Origin: Rhodococcus sp. HM1
GTDB taxonomy: Bacteria > Actinomycetota > Actinomycetes > Mycobacteriales > Mycobacteriaceae
Assembly (NCBI RefSeq): GCF_023218075.1
Contig: NZ_JALPTB010000021.1
Span: 1-64,000, forward strand
Length of the DNA: 64,000 nt
Reading direction: 5' to 3'
Shown here: positions 17,599 to 27,832 of the stretch, one piece after another
Layout of the letters: each line of letters begins with the position of its first letter
Numbering within the stretch: position 1 is the stretch's first letter
Position numbers and translations under genes: made by a program
The notes under the pieces: generated by a model
What the model saw: only the letters and a program-made list of their open reading frames with translations
What the model was told of the DNA's origin: nothing
The model's database searches: none

Positions 17599-18675
17599 TC
17601 ACGGAATGCTGCCGCGGTACCGTGCGCTTCTGTAGGCGGCGGGCCACTGTAGCTCGGACCGAAGTTCGGTCGCTGCGCGATAGGGCCAGTGCGGTTCACG
17701 GAGCAGTTGTCGGCCGACCATGACGACGTCGGCGGCGCCGTCGACGAGTATCTGCTCGGCTTGCACCGCTTCGGTGATCAGTCCGACCGCTACGACCGGT
17801 AGCGCACTTGCTTCGCGTGCGACTCGCGCGAACGGCACCTGATATCCAGGCCCGACGGTGATCTTCTGGTGCGCGACCATACCTCCGCTGGAGATGTCCA
17901 TCATGTCCACCCCGGTGCCGTCGAGGAGGCGGCACAGTGCAGCGGTGTCGTCGAGGGTCCAGCCGTCGTCTGCCCAGTCGGTGGCGGAGATGCGGACCAG
18001 CAAGGGAATGGTGTCGGGCAGAGAAGCGCGGACGGCCGCGACGATCTCGAGTAGGAAGCGGCAGCGATTCTCGAAGCTGCCGCCGTACTTGTCGTCACGG
18101 GTGTTGCCGAGTGGGGACAAGAACTCGTTGATCAGATAACCGTGCGCGGCATGGATCTCGACGACCTCGAATCCGGCGTCGACCGAACGCCCTGCGGCGT
18201 CGGCATACGCGGTAACCAGCTTCGAGATCTCGTCGCGCGTGAGTGCGTGCGGTTCGGGCAGGCCTTCGTAGGCGACCGCCGAGGGGGCGACGGTCTGCCA
18301 GCCGCCTTCGTCCAGCGGAAGCGGGATGCCGCGGCGGCTGATGCTGCCCTTGCGGCCGGAGTGGGCCAACTGAATCGCGGGAGTGGCGCCCATATCGGAC
18401 ACGAAGCGGGTGATTCGCCGCCATGCCTCGACCTGCTCGTCTTCCCAGATGCCGGTGTCGGCAGATCCGAGACGTCCCGCGGGCTCCACGGCGGTGGCTT
18501 CGGTCATGACCAGTCCCGCGCCACCGCGAGCCATTCCGCCGAGATGTGCGAGATGCCAGTCCGTGGGTACGCCGGATTCGGGTGCCGAGTACTGCGCCAT
18601 CGGGGCTACCCAGATTCTGTTTCGAGATGTGATGCCGCGCAGCGTGATCGGTGAGAACAGCAGGCTCTCGGACAC
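17599..18675 (-). CDS. Old Yellow Enzyme family NADH:flavin oxidoreductase (YqjM-like)
   Basis: 358 residues, an FMN-binding TIM barrel. It carries the substrate-binding pair in HAAHGYLINEFLSP, the QLAHSGRKG segment, and the late FMN-phosphate loop GAADVVMVGRQLLREP. Size and motifs fit the thermophilic-like YqjM/2,4-dienoyl-CoA reductase barrel class without the extra C-terminal domains. The likely role is reduction of an activated C=C bond (enone or dienoyl thioester). The GTG start at 18673-18675 has a GGAGGA site. It is divergent from the nitronate-monooxygenase-like gene, with a perfect operator palindrome between them. Confidence 0.9.
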   Translation of the reverse strand: MSESLLFSPITLRGITSRNRIWVAPMAQYSAPESGVPTDWHLAHLGGMARGGAGLVMTEATAVEPAGRLGSADTGIWEDEQVEAWRRITRFVSDMGATPAIQLAHSGRKGSISRRGIPLPLDEGGWQTVAPSAVAYEGLPEPHALTRDEISKLVTAYADAAGRSVDAGFEVVEIHAAHGYLINEFLSPLGNTRDDKYGGSFENRCRFLLEIVAAVRASLPDTIPLLVRISATDWADDGWTLDDTAALCRLLDGTGVDMMDISSGGMVAHQKITVGPGYQVPFARVAREASALPVVAVGLITEAVQAEQILVDGAADVVMVGRQLLREPHWPYRAATELRSELQWPAAYRSARYRGSIP

Positions 18676-18764
18676 GGGTCCTCCGATTTCGGTGATGGAG
18701 TGGGTGGTGAGGAAACTGCATGGTCGTCACGCAGGTGGTCGGGCCATGTGGTCGAGGCGGGTAA

Positions 18765-19859
<1,095 letters not shown>

Positions 19860-19869
19860 GGGGCGCGCA

Positions 19870-20652
19870 ATGACCGAGACCGATGCACGCGAAACCGCGA
19901 CTCCCGAAGAATCCCCGTTGCTCGTCACCAAGGACGGGCCGGTCGTCATCCTCACGCTCAACCGGCCCGACCGGCGCAACGCCATCAATCGGGCGATGCG
20001 CAAGGCGCTGAAGAAGGAACTGTGGCGCGCCGACGGTGACGACGAGGTGCGTGTCGTGGTGATCACCGGCGCAGGCACCGCGTTCTCGTCGGGTGTGGAC
20101 CTGCCCGAGGCGTTGTCCGGCCCGCCGCCGCGCACCGAGGGCGTCACGCCCACGCAGGTGCTGCGCGGCATCTCCAAGCCGGTGATCGCTGCTGTGAACG
20201 GGCCGTGCTACACCGGCGGTTACGAACTGGCCGTGAACTGTTCGTTCATCATCGCCTCCGATCGTGCCGAGTTCGCCGACACCCACGCCCAGATCGGCCT
20301 CCTCAACGGCTGGGGTGGCAGCGCCATGCTTCCTCGCATGGTGGGTCTGCCCGCCGCGATCCAGTTCATCCTCAGCGGTGAACCCATCACCGGAGACACC
20401 GCGGCACGGATCGGCCTCGCGAACGAGGTCGTCGAGCACGACAAGCTCATGGATCGCACGTTCGAGATCGCCGGCAAGATCGCCGGCGGGCATCCCGGGG
20501 CAGTGCAGCGGATGCTGCGCCTGCTCAAGGAAGGTGCGGGCGCTTCGCTCGCGCACGCACTCGGCCTCGAGGCCGAAGCCTCTGCTACGCACCGTTCCGA
20601 CGGCGCCGAAGTCGGCGCGCGGTTCGGCAAGCGGCGCGCCGAAAAATCTTGA
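19870..20652 (+). CDS. Enoyl-CoA hydratase/isomerase (crotonase fold)
   Basis: 260 residues. CoA-binding and oxyanion-hole segments are present: RPDRRNAINRAM, GAGTAFSSGVDLPEAL and NGPCYTGGYELAVNCSF. One catalytic Glu is kept (in GYELAV); the second, normally in a PE-x-x-xG segment, aligns with His-Ala (THAQIGL), so it may be an isomerase or hydrolase and not a classic hydratase. It starts 10 bp after the flavoprotein with a GAGGGG site and is followed 42 bp later by the fused dehydrogenase. Confidence 0.88.
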   Translation: MTETDARETATPEESPLLVTKDGPVVILTLNRPDRRNAINRAMRKALKKELWRADGDDEVRVVVITGAGTAFSSGVDLPEALSGPPPRTEGVTPTQVLRGISKPVIAAVNGPCYTGGYELAVNCSFIIASDRAEFADTHAQIGLLNGWGGSAMLPRMVGLPAAIQFILSGEPITGDTAARIGLANEVVEHDKLMDRTFEIAGKIAGGHPGAVQRMLRLLKEGAGASLAHALGLEAEASATHRSDGAEVGARFGKRRAEKS

Positions 20653-20694
20653 CCTACACACAATCCGAGTTCTGACATCATGGGAGGTGGCGCG

Positions 20695-22989
20695 GTGGAA
20701 CAGAAGACCACGGCGGTACTCGAAGCAACGACCGGCGACTGGCGCGACCGGCTGGCCACACTGCTCGACGACTACCGGAAGCGTCCGCGTCCGGCAACGT
20801 CCCGTGAGCGATTCGAGGCCGCCAAGGCATGGCAGTCCGAACTCGTCGACGCAGGTCTCGCAGCACCGGGCTGGCCACGCGAAGTCGGCGGCATGGAACT
20901 CTCGCTCGAAGACCAACTCGACTACTACCGGATGACGACCCGTGCCGGTGCACCGAAGCATCCGTGCGGCCTGTCGTTCATCGTCGCGCCGACAATCATT
21001 GTGCACGGCACCCAGGAGCAGAAGGACCGTTTCCTCGAACCGCTGCTGCGCGCCGACGAATTCTGGTGCCAGGGCTTCTCGGAACCCGGGGCCGGCAGCG
21101 ACCTCGCGTCGCTGTCCACCCGCGCGGTGCGCGACGGCGACGTCTACCGGGTGACGGGTCAGAAGATCTGGACCACCATGGCCGACAAGGCCGATTGGAT
21201 CTTCGCGCTGGTGCGCACCGGTGCCACAGGCCGGGGCACGTCCGGCATCACCTACCTGCTGATCCCGATGAATTCACCGGGCATCGAGGTGCGTCCGCTC
21301 CGCGACGCTGCAGGTGGCCACCACTTCGCGGAAGTCTTCTTCGACGACGTCGAAGTCCCCGTCGCCAACCGCCTCGGCGAAGAAGGCGGCGGGTGGTCGA
21401 TCATGCGGACCTCGCTCGGTCACGAGCGTGCGACTGCGTTCCTCGCCGACGAATTCCGTTACCGAGGAACGGTCGACAAGGTCTTCAAGCTCGCCGTGGA
21501 ACAGGGTTACGCGAACGATCCGCTGATTCGCCAGGAGCTCGCGAAGGTCGAAACCAACGTCCGTGCGATCGCTGCCAACAGTGCCCGCGCGCTCGACGCC
21601 GTGTTGCGGAACGAGGATCCGGGTGGGGTCGCTTCGGTCAATCGTCTGGTCAAGTCGGAGTTCGAGCAGCACATGCACCGGCTCGCGCTGCGCCTGACCG
21701 GTTCGGGGGCCTTGCTGAACACCCGGTCCGAAGGTGTTGTCGAAAAGGGCCGTTGGACATACGGATACGTGATGGCGCGCGCCGCGACGATCGGTGCGGG
21801 CACCGCCGAGATTCAGCGCAACACCATTGCGGAGAACGTGCTGGGTCTGCCGTCGCATCGCGGCGAGGGTCGCCGAAACCCGGTGGTCGCGCCGGGCCGG
21901 CCGCTCACCGCTCCCGAAGAGGACGAGGCAGCCTTGCGCGAGGTACTCGCCGACCTGGTCTCGTCGTACGTGGACACCGAGAAGTTGCTTGCGCGCGAGT
22001 CCACGCCCGGCGACTACGACATCGGCCTGTGGGACGAACTCGTGAAGTTCGGTCTGCCCGGTCTGACCGCCCCGGAATCTCTCGGCGGCGGTGGCCAGTC
22101 GTTGCGACTGTTGTGTGCGGCCGTCGAAGAAGCGGCCTACCACCTGGCTCCGGTTCCGCTCGTGCCGACCGCAATCGCGCTCGAGGTGCTCGTTGCGGCC
22201 GGTGCGGACGAGCAGGCCCGCACGGTGGTGTCCGGTGCCACTGCCGCGTTCCTCGCCCCCGTCGACGATCAGGGCTGGGTTACCGGTTCGGGTCTGCCGG
22301 TACTCGACGGTGGCCGGTTGACCGGCCGGATCGAACGCGTGGCGGGTGCACCCGTCGCCGACGTGCTCGTGGTCCTCGCGACCGACGCGGTCACCGGCGA
22401 CCGTGTGCTCGTCTCGGTGCAGCCCGCCGATGTCACCGTCACGGTGCAGAACTCGGTGGACCTGACCGCGACCGTGGGTATCGTCACCGCGAACGGGGCG
22501 CCGGCCGCGGTGCTCGCGTCCGGACAGACCGTCGACGACGCGCTGATCCGCGCTCGCCGCGTCGCGCAGCTGCTCGTTGCAGCGGACTCGGTGGGTGTCG
22601 CCAACCGGGCACTCGCGATGGCGGTGGACTGGGCCGGGCAACGTGAGCAGTTCGGACAGCCCATCGGCTCGTACCAGGCCATTTCCCACCGTTGCGCCTA
22701 CCTGTTGGTCGGTGCGGAAGGTGCACGGGGGCAGGTTCTTTCGGCTGCCGATTGTGGCGAGAACGATCCCGACGCCGCGACCTCCGCGAACCTGGCAACG
22801 GCGGCTGCGCTGAGCACCGCTGTGACCGCCGCGGAGGACTGCATCCAGATCCACGGTGGTATCGGTTTCACGTGGGAGCATCCCGCTCATCTTCTGCTGC
22901 GCCGCGCGACGGCCAACGAAGCGTGGATCGGGCGTCCGGAGGTACTGCGTGATCGCGCCGTGAGCGCGGTGTTCGACCGGCTTGCCTGA
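20695..22989 (+). CDS. Fused two-domain acyl-CoA dehydrogenase (alpha-beta order)
   Basis: 764 residues made of two acyl-CoA dehydrogenase modules. The first (about 1-385) has the full FAD-binding segments CQGFSEPGAGSDLASLSTRA and GQKIWTTMADKADW and ends GTAEIQRNTIAENVLGLP. The second (about 395-764) is the divergent type with REQFGQPIGSYQAISHRCAY and QIHGGIGFTWEHPAHLLLRR. This resembles the alpha-2-beta-2 dehydrogenases of steroid side-chain catabolism joined in one chain. I chose GTG 20695 because GGGAGG at 20682-20687 lies 7 nt before it; the ATG at 20680 precedes that site. The domain order is the reverse of the protein at 32773-34923. Confidence 0.9.
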   Translation: MEQKTTAVLEATTGDWRDRLATLLDDYRKRPRPATSRERFEAAKAWQSELVDAGLAAPGWPREVGGMELSLEDQLDYYRMTTRAGAPKHPCGLSFIVAPTIIVHGTQEQKDRFLEPLLRADEFWCQGFSEPGAGSDLASLSTRAVRDGDVYRVTGQKIWTTMADKADWIFALVRTGATGRGTSGITYLLIPMNSPGIEVRPLRDAAGGHHFAEVFFDDVEVPVANRLGEEGGGWSIMRTSLGHERATAFLADEFRYRGTVDKVFKLAVEQGYANDPLIRQELAKVETNVRAIAANSARALDAVLRNEDPGGVASVNRLVKSEFEQHMHRLALRLTGSGALLNTRSEGVVEKGRWTYGYVMARAATIGAGTAEIQRNTIAENVLGLPSHRGEGRRNPVVAPGRPLTAPEEDEAALREVLADLVSSYVDTEKLLARESTPGDYDIGLWDELVKFGLPGLTAPESLGGGGQSLRLLCAAVEEAAYHLAPVPLVPTAIALEVLVAAGADEQARTVVSGATAAFLAPVDDQGWVTGSGLPVLDGGRLTGRIERVAGAPVADVLVVLATDAVTGDRVLVSVQPADVTVTVQNSVDLTATVGIVTANGAPAAVLASGQTVDDALIRARRVAQLLVAADSVGVANRALAMAVDWAGQREQFGQPIGSYQAISHRCAYLLVGAEGARGQVLSAADCGENDPDAATSANLATAAALSTAVTAAEDCIQIHGGIGFTWEHPAHLLLRRATANEAWIGRPEVLRDRAVSAVFDRLA

Positions 22990-23020
22990 CGAGGTCGATC
23001 GAATTCGATTTCGGTACACG

Positions 23021-23059
23021 GACGAGGCCGGTGTCCCAGTCGGGGACACCGGCCTCGTC
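23021..23059. terminator. Bidirectional hairpin terminator
   Basis: 17-bp perfect stem (23021-23037 with 23043-23059) and a 5-nt loop between the convergent acyl-CoA dehydrogenase and CoA-transferase genes. Confidence 0.85.
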
Positions 23060-23081
23060 GTGTGTCGCGTGGGCGGGTCGG

Positions 23082-25529
23082 TCAGCCGACGATGCCCTTC
23101 TCCCGCAGTTCGGCGATGCGCTCGGAGTCGAACCCGATCTCGGCGAGTATCGAGTCGGTGTGTTCACCGATCGTGCACCCGGCGTCGGCCTTGACTTTCG
23201 AACGGGAGAATCGCGTCAGGGGAGCGAGGCGCCGGTGCTCGTCGAAGATCGGGCTGTCGGCGAGCACGGTGTAGCCGGCCTCGAAGTATTCGTCGCCCTG
23301 CAGGTGGCTCTCGGGGGTCCGTTCGGTCACGGCGACACAGCCGATGTCCTGCGCGCCCAAATCCTTCTCCCACTCGAACTTGGAGCGGGTACGCAATACG
23401 GCGTCGAGCGACTCGGCGAGATCGGTGGCGTGTGTGCGGCGCAGATCCGGCGTCGAGAACTTCTCCTGCTTGAGGTCGATGTACGGCTTCAGTGCCTCGA
23501 CCAGGGTGTTCCACTCGGAGTCCTGCGGGGCGGCGAGGAAGATCCAGCCGTCCGACGCCTCGTACAAGCGGTACAGGGCACCGAGGCCGTACAGGTCGGG
23601 GTCGGAGACCGGCGGCTCGGGACGGTTCGCGTAGTCGATGTTGCGGTCCATGAGTGCGTGGGTGGCGGAGGACAGCATGGTCGCGGTCATGTCGCCCATC
23701 GGGTAACCGCGTTTGCGGGCGAGCAGGCCCAGCAGCATCGACGAGGCGACACCGAGCGCGGCCACACCGTCGGCTTGGACGGACGGGTTGGCTCCCGCGG
23801 TGTGCCGCCGCAGGGCAATGCGCTTGATCTCCTCGAGATTCTCGCCGTGGAGGTCGAGACCGCCGAGGTCGCTCATGCTGAGTCCGGATGCCGCGCCGAC
23901 GGAAGGTGCGTAGGCAGGACGACCGCCGTATGGTCCTCCTGTGCCGTAGCCGGGTGCATTGAGGTACACCAGATCGGGGTTGAGGGCCTTGAGTGTGGCA
24001 GCGTCGACACCGATGCGTTCCGCGGCGCCCGCGCGATAGCTCTGCAGAACGATATCGGACTTCTTCGCGAGCTCGTGGACGATTGCGAGGCCCTCGGGAG
24101 TGTTGATATCGAGCGCGACAGATTCTTTGCCCTGCAATACTTTTGCGCCGCCCGCTTCGGGGAATGCAACGAGGCCGCGCATCGAGTCGCCGGCGAGTGG
24201 TTCGACCTTGAGGACGCGGGCGCCGAGATCGGTCAGGAGCGTCGCGCCGTAGGGCGCGGCGAACATCGAGCCGAGCTCGAGGATCGTGACCCCTGCGAGG
24301 GGCAGTGCCCCGGTGGGTGCGTCGGTAGTGGACGAGGCGTTCGATCCGGATGCGATGCCGGCGAGCACCTGCTCGGTGTCGGCCCCGAGGCGGGGCGCCG
24401 GCCGCAGTTCCGTGAGCGGCTTGCCGTCGACATGGACGAGCGTCGACGGCTGGCGGACCGGGCCGAGGTCGGGGTCGTCGACGGTGACGACACGACCGTC
24501 GTGCTGAAGCTGGGGATGATCCAGCGCGGCAACCGGATCGTTGAAGATCTCGGCGCTGACATCCGGGTTCGTATCGAAGACGTGCTGCCATTCGGCAAGG
24601 GTGCGTTCGCGGACCTTCTCGAGCATGATGTCCCGCAGTTCGACGCGGCGTTCGACGTCCTCGAAGATGGGCAGGCCCTGCCAGTACGGGTCGGCGAAGA
24701 CGTGGGCGAGACCGAACTCGGTCATCATCGCGAAGAACAGGCGAGGCTCGGTCTGCGCGAACTGCAGCCAGTGACCGTCCTTGGTCTGCGCGACGAGCAG
24801 CGGGTAGATCAAGGGCGCAGCCGGCCGACCCTGATCGTCGAACGCATACATCGCCTGGTAGGCGTCGGGCCAACGCGCACAAACCAATTCGAAGAACCAG
24901 TTGTAGGTGTCCATCGAGGCCGCGCCGCGCAGCAGGTCGGCCTCGACGTGCTGACCGACCCCGCTCGACTCGCGTTCGTACAGTGCAGAGAGGACGCCCT
25001 GGACGGCGGTGTGCGCTGCTCCCCAGGCCGCCCAGGGTGTGGGTGTGAACGACGGGCCGGGACGCTCGGACATCTGCGCCTTGCCGTGGAACACGCCCAT
25101 ACGGGCGAGGACCAGGGCTTCGTATCCCTTGTCGTTCGCCCACGGTCCGGTGGTGCCCCAGCCGGTGATTGATGCGCTCACCAGGCGGGGATTGAGGTCG
25201 GCGAGATCGTCCGGAGTCAGACCCAGGCGCTCGAGCGCGGCGGGTCGTGAGGTGGTGATCAGGACGTCGGCGCTGCGGAGGAGGTCGTGCAGCGCGGTGA
25301 GCCCGGTGTCGGTCTGCAGATCGAGCGTGACGCTCTTCTTGCCGCGGGCGAGGGCCGGCCAACCGGTTTCTTTGCGCATCGGGTTGCCTGCCGGCGGCTC
25401 GACCATGATCACGTCCGCGCCGGCGTCGGCGAGGAAGACGCTTGCGTACGCACCGGGAGTGGTGAGGGACAAGTCGATCACGGTCAGGCCGTGCAGAGGG
25501 GCGGTGGAAGCGGGAGAAACTGCGTTCAC
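23082..25529 (-). CDS. Fused tandem CaiB/BaiF (family III) CoA-transferase
   Basis: 815 residues with two CaiB/BaiF modules. The first (about 10-390) starts LHGLTVIDLSLTTPGAYAS and includes LNPRLVSASITGWGTTGPW. The second (about 415-800) starts LAGVTILELGSMFAAPYGA and includes LNPDLVYLNAPGYGTGGPY. Family III enzymes move CoA between carboxylates through an active-site Asp. In both halves the region where that Asp is expected (after GVGQHVEADLL and after GYPMGDMTATML) does not show it clearly, so activity needs care. A GTG start with AAAGG upstream is used. It has its own operator and promoter and lies downstream of the thioesterase on the same strand. Confidence 0.88.
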   Translation of the reverse strand: MNAVSPASTAPLHGLTVIDLSLTTPGAYASVFLADAGADVIMVEPPAGNPMRKETGWPALARGKKSVTLDLQTDTGLTALHDLLRSADVLITTSRPAALERLGLTPDDLADLNPRLVSASITGWGTTGPWANDKGYEALVLARMGVFHGKAQMSERPGPSFTPTPWAAWGAAHTAVQGVLSALYERESSGVGQHVEADLLRGAASMDTYNWFFELVCARWPDAYQAMYAFDDQGRPAAPLIYPLLVAQTKDGHWLQFAQTEPRLFFAMMTEFGLAHVFADPYWQGLPIFEDVERRVELRDIMLEKVRERTLAEWQHVFDTNPDVSAEIFNDPVAALDHPQLQHDGRVVTVDDPDLGPVRQPSTLVHVDGKPLTELRPAPRLGADTEQVLAGIASGSNASSTTDAPTGALPLAGVTILELGSMFAAPYGATLLTDLGARVLKVEPLAGDSMRGLVAFPEAGGAKVLQGKESVALDINTPEGLAIVHELAKKSDIVLQSYRAGAAERIGVDAATLKALNPDLVYLNAPGYGTGGPYGGRPAYAPSVGAASGLSMSDLGGLDLHGENLEEIKRIALRRHTAGANPSVQADGVAALGVASSMLLGLLARKRGYPMGDMTATMLSSATHALMDRNIDYANRPEPPVSDPDLYGLGALYRLYEASDGWIFLAAPQDSEWNTLVEALKPYIDLKQEKFSTPDLRRTHATDLAESLDAVLRTRSKFEWEKDLGAQDIGCVAVTERTPESHLQGDEYFEAGYTVLADSPIFDEHRRLAPLTRFSRSKVKADAGCTIGEHTDSILAEIGFDSERIAELREKGIVG

Positions 25530-25572
25530 TTCGGACCTTTCGAAAGGGTTACGGCGAACGTGCGATGTGACC

Positions 25573-25601
25573 TTTATAACTAACGAAGTTCACTACGTCT
25601 A
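25573..25601 (-). promoter_or_regulatory. Promoter with embedded shared operator, before the CoA-transferase
   Basis: On the minus strand TAGACG (25596-25601), 17 nt, TATAAA (25573-25578). The operator-like palindrome ACGAAGT-TC-ACTACGT (25583-25598, one arm mismatch) fills the spacer, so a bound repressor would exclude RNA polymerase. Confidence 0.6.
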
Positions 25602-25723
25602 CATGTTGGACGGTGTTAAATTGAAATGGAATTCCTTTGCCGTGCAAACGATAGCCCCGTCGAGAAGCAGAAAACGCACGCCGACCTGCGTCGACGCGCG
25701 TGTCTGTTCGGTCCGAGTCTCTG

Positions 25724-26620
25724 TCAGTCCCGGAAACGCAGTAGCCCTTCCTGTGCTGTGCTGGCAAGGAGATTGCCGTCTCGGTCGAACAGGTAGCCGC
25801 GCGAGAGGCCGCGACCTCCGCCCATCCGGTACCCGTGTTGCTCGTAGAGGTGCCATTCGTCGGCGCGGAACGGTGCGTGCCACCAGACCGTGTGATCCAG
25901 GCTCGCCAGCTGCAGACCGGGTGTGTCGATGTGTCGGCCGTGTGGGGGAAGCGCCGCGGAAAGCAGGAACAGGTCTGAGCAGTAAGCGAAACCTGCTGCG
26001 TGGACGAGAATGTCGTCTCCGAGCCGCTCCGGGGTGCGGATCCAGGCGCGCTGGCGCGGTGGTCGGCTCTCACCCCGGCGATTCGCCAATCGGGGGTACT
26101 CCTCGGGGAAGCGGAACTCCACTCCGATATTCGTCAGGAGCGGAGGAAGCCACGTGGCTTCGCTGAGTTCTTCTTCGCTCAGGCTGTCCTCGAGCCGGGG
26201 GAGTTCCTCTGGAGGGGTGGCCGGAGCGCTCACCGGAGTTTGATGCTCGAGCCCCTTCTCCGGGCGCTGAAACGATGCGGTTGCAAGGAAGATCGTGCGG
26301 TCGTTCTGTACCGCCCGTACCTGGCGCGTGGTGAAGCTGCCCCCGTCGCGCAGGCGTTCGACGTGGTAGTCGACGGGAGTGTCCGAGCGCCCGGGATGGA
26401 CGAAATGGCCGTGCAGCGAGTGCACCTGCCTGTCGCGATCGACAGTCAGACCCGCGGCGACCAGTGACTGTCCGAGGGCTTGGCCACCGTATATCCGCGG
26501 AGCCTGGGTATAGGCCGAACCCCGAAACACGTCGTAACCCACATTCTCGAGAGAGAGAATCTGCCCGACGGGCGGGCGGGGGATACTCGCGAGAGTCTCG
26601 ACGGTGACAGCGATAGACAT
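25724..26620 (-). CDS. Acyl-CoA thioesterase II (TesB-type)
   Basis: 298 residues, double-hotdog thioesterase. Family segments are present: an early FRGSAYTQAPRIYGGQALGQ, then HSLHGHFVHPGRSDTPV, the second hotdog with LASLDHTVWWHAPFRADEW, and GLSRGYLFDRDGNLLAS. Hydrolyses acyl-CoA to free acid and CoA, probably a relief valve for dead-end thioesters of this pathway. It is divergent from the aldo/keto reductase, with an operator-like site between them, and is followed on the same strand by the CoA-transferase after 194 bp. Confidence 0.9.
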   Translation of the reverse strand: MSIAVTVETLASIPRPPVGQILSLENVGYDVFRGSAYTQAPRIYGGQALGQSLVAAGLTVDRDRQVHSLHGHFVHPGRSDTPVDYHVERLRDGGSFTTRQVRAVQNDRTIFLATASFQRPEKGLEHQTPVSAPATPPEELPRLEDSLSEEELSEATWLPPLLTNIGVEFRFPEEYPRLANRRGESRPPRQRAWIRTPERLGDDILVHAAGFAYCSDLFLLSAALPPHGRHIDTPGLQLASLDHTVWWHAPFRADEWHLYEQHGYRMGGGRGLSRGYLFDRDGNLLASTAQEGLLRFRD

Positions 26621-26627
26621 CGTTTAA

Positions 26628-26641
26628 TTGTATAACTACGT
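26628..26641. promoter_or_regulatory. Operator-like site between thioesterase and aldo/keto reductase
   Basis: TTGT-ATA-ACTACGT matches the FadR-type TNGT-NNN-ACNA core exactly and keeps the ACTAnGT right arm of the other sites. TTGTAT here with TATAGG at 26652-26657 (18-nt spacer) could be the rightward promoter. Confidence 0.4.
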
Positions 26642-26681
26642 TGTCCTTCAGTATAGGTCGTATCCAACGCGAGGAGTACCG

Positions 26682-27707
26682 ATGGAATACCGCTATCTGG
26701 GCCGTAGTGGCGTGCAGGTGTCCGCGCTGTGCTTGGGCGCGATGTCGCTGGGATCGATGGGCAACACCGATGTGAACGAATGCACCGAGATCGTGCATCG
26801 GGCGCTGGATGCCGGAATCAACATGATCGACACCGCCGACGTCTACTCCCGAGGGCAATCCGAGGAGATCGTCGGGGCCGCGATCGCCGGTCGCCGTGAC
26901 GACGTCGTGCTCGCCACGAAGTTCTACAACCCGATGGGCCGCGATCGCAATCGCCGCGGGGCGTCGCGCCGTTGGATTGTGCAGGCCTGTGAGGACAGCC
27001 TGCGGCGGCTGAACGTCGACCACATCGACCTCTATCAGATCCACCGGCTCGACGAGAACACCGACTTGGACGAAACCTTGTCCACCCTTTCGGATCTGGT
27101 GCGATCCGGGAAGGTGCGGATGATCGGCTCGTCGACCTTCCCGGCCGAAGCCGTCGTCGAAGCGCAGTGGGTGGCGGAGCGGCGCGGGCACGTCCGGCTG
27201 CACACGGAACAGCCCCCGTACTCGATCTTCGTGCGCGGTGCCGAACGTGATGTGTTCCCGACGGCTCAACGCCACGGCATGGGCACGCTCGTCTGGAGCC
27301 CGCTCAACGGCGGGTGGCTGACCGGCAAATACCGCGCTGGCGCGGATCCGGAGGCGGACTCGCGATTCGCGCGAGTGCCGCAGGGTTCTTGGCGCACCGA
27401 CTCGCCAGGTGCGCAACGCAAGCTCGACGCACTCGACAAGCTGGAGAAGGTCGCGGTCGATGCCGGCACAGACCTCATCGGCCTGTCGATCGCCTTCGCG
27501 AAGGCACACCCCGCGGTGAGCTCGGTGATCATCGGCCCGCGCACCGTAGGCCAGCTCGAAAGTCAGCTTCTTGCAGCTGACCTCGTGCTCGACGAGGACA
27601 TCCTCGACCGCATCGACGAGATCGTGTCGCCCGGCACCACCATCGCGCGCGGCGACCTCGCATTCGAACCCCGGGCGGTGCGCCACAAGCGACTGCGGCG
27701 CCGCTGA
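26682..27707 (+). CDS. Aldo/keto reductase
   Basis: 341 residues, TIM-barrel NADPH-dependent reductase. The catalytic tetrad is complete: Asp50 and Tyr55 in IDTADVY, Lys80 in ATKFYN, and His121 in LYQIHRLDE. The NADPH-binding tail is SSVIIGPRTVGQLESQL. It resembles the YajO/tas-like group. The ATG at 26682 has a GAGGAG site. It is a single-gene unit between the thioesterase and the kinase/dehydrogenase operon and could reduce an aldehyde or ketone formed in the pathway; its substrate is not evident. Confidence 0.9.
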   Translation: MEYRYLGRSGVQVSALCLGAMSLGSMGNTDVNECTEIVHRALDAGINMIDTADVYSRGQSEEIVGAAIAGRRDDVVLATKFYNPMGRDRNRRGASRRWIVQACEDSLRRLNVDHIDLYQIHRLDENTDLDETLSTLSDLVRSGKVRMIGSSTFPAEAVVEAQWVAERRGHVRLHTEQPPYSIFVRGAERDVFPTAQRHGMGTLVWSPLNGGWLTGKYRAGADPEADSRFARVPQGSWRTDSPGAQRKLDALDKLEKVAVDAGTDLIGLSIAFAKAHPAVSSVIIGPRTVGQLESQLLAADLVLDEDILDRIDEIVSPGTTIARGDLAFEPRAVRHKRLRRR

Positions 27708-27728
27708 CGGTGCCGTCGCGGCCGAGCA

Positions 27729-27779
27729 TTGACAACCATCGGCAAAGTCAGAATACTATTCTCAGAATAACAATCTGAC
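27729..27779 (+). promoter_or_regulatory. Promoter and 33-bp palindromic operator of the kinase/dehydrogenase operon
   Basis: TTGACA at 27729-27734 and TACTAT at 27754-27759 (19-nt spacer). A palindrome centred on 27763 spans 27747-27779: outer arms GTCAGA/TCTGAC and inner arms TATTCT/AGAATA around a single C, with 13 of 16 base pairs. It covers the -10 element. It differs from the FadR-type sites and is the likely site of the TetR regulator encoded at the operon's end. Confidence 0.65.
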
Positions 27780-27832
27780 TTTTGGCTTCTTGTGGTGACT
27801 CCACCGGGAAGCCTTCGGTGGAAAGGCATCGC

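Noticed and set aside
23031-25172. Long open frame on the plus strand opposite the CaiB/BaiF gene
   Set aside because: Antisense shadow of a strong two-domain protein; it begins inside the terminator hairpin and shows no motifs.
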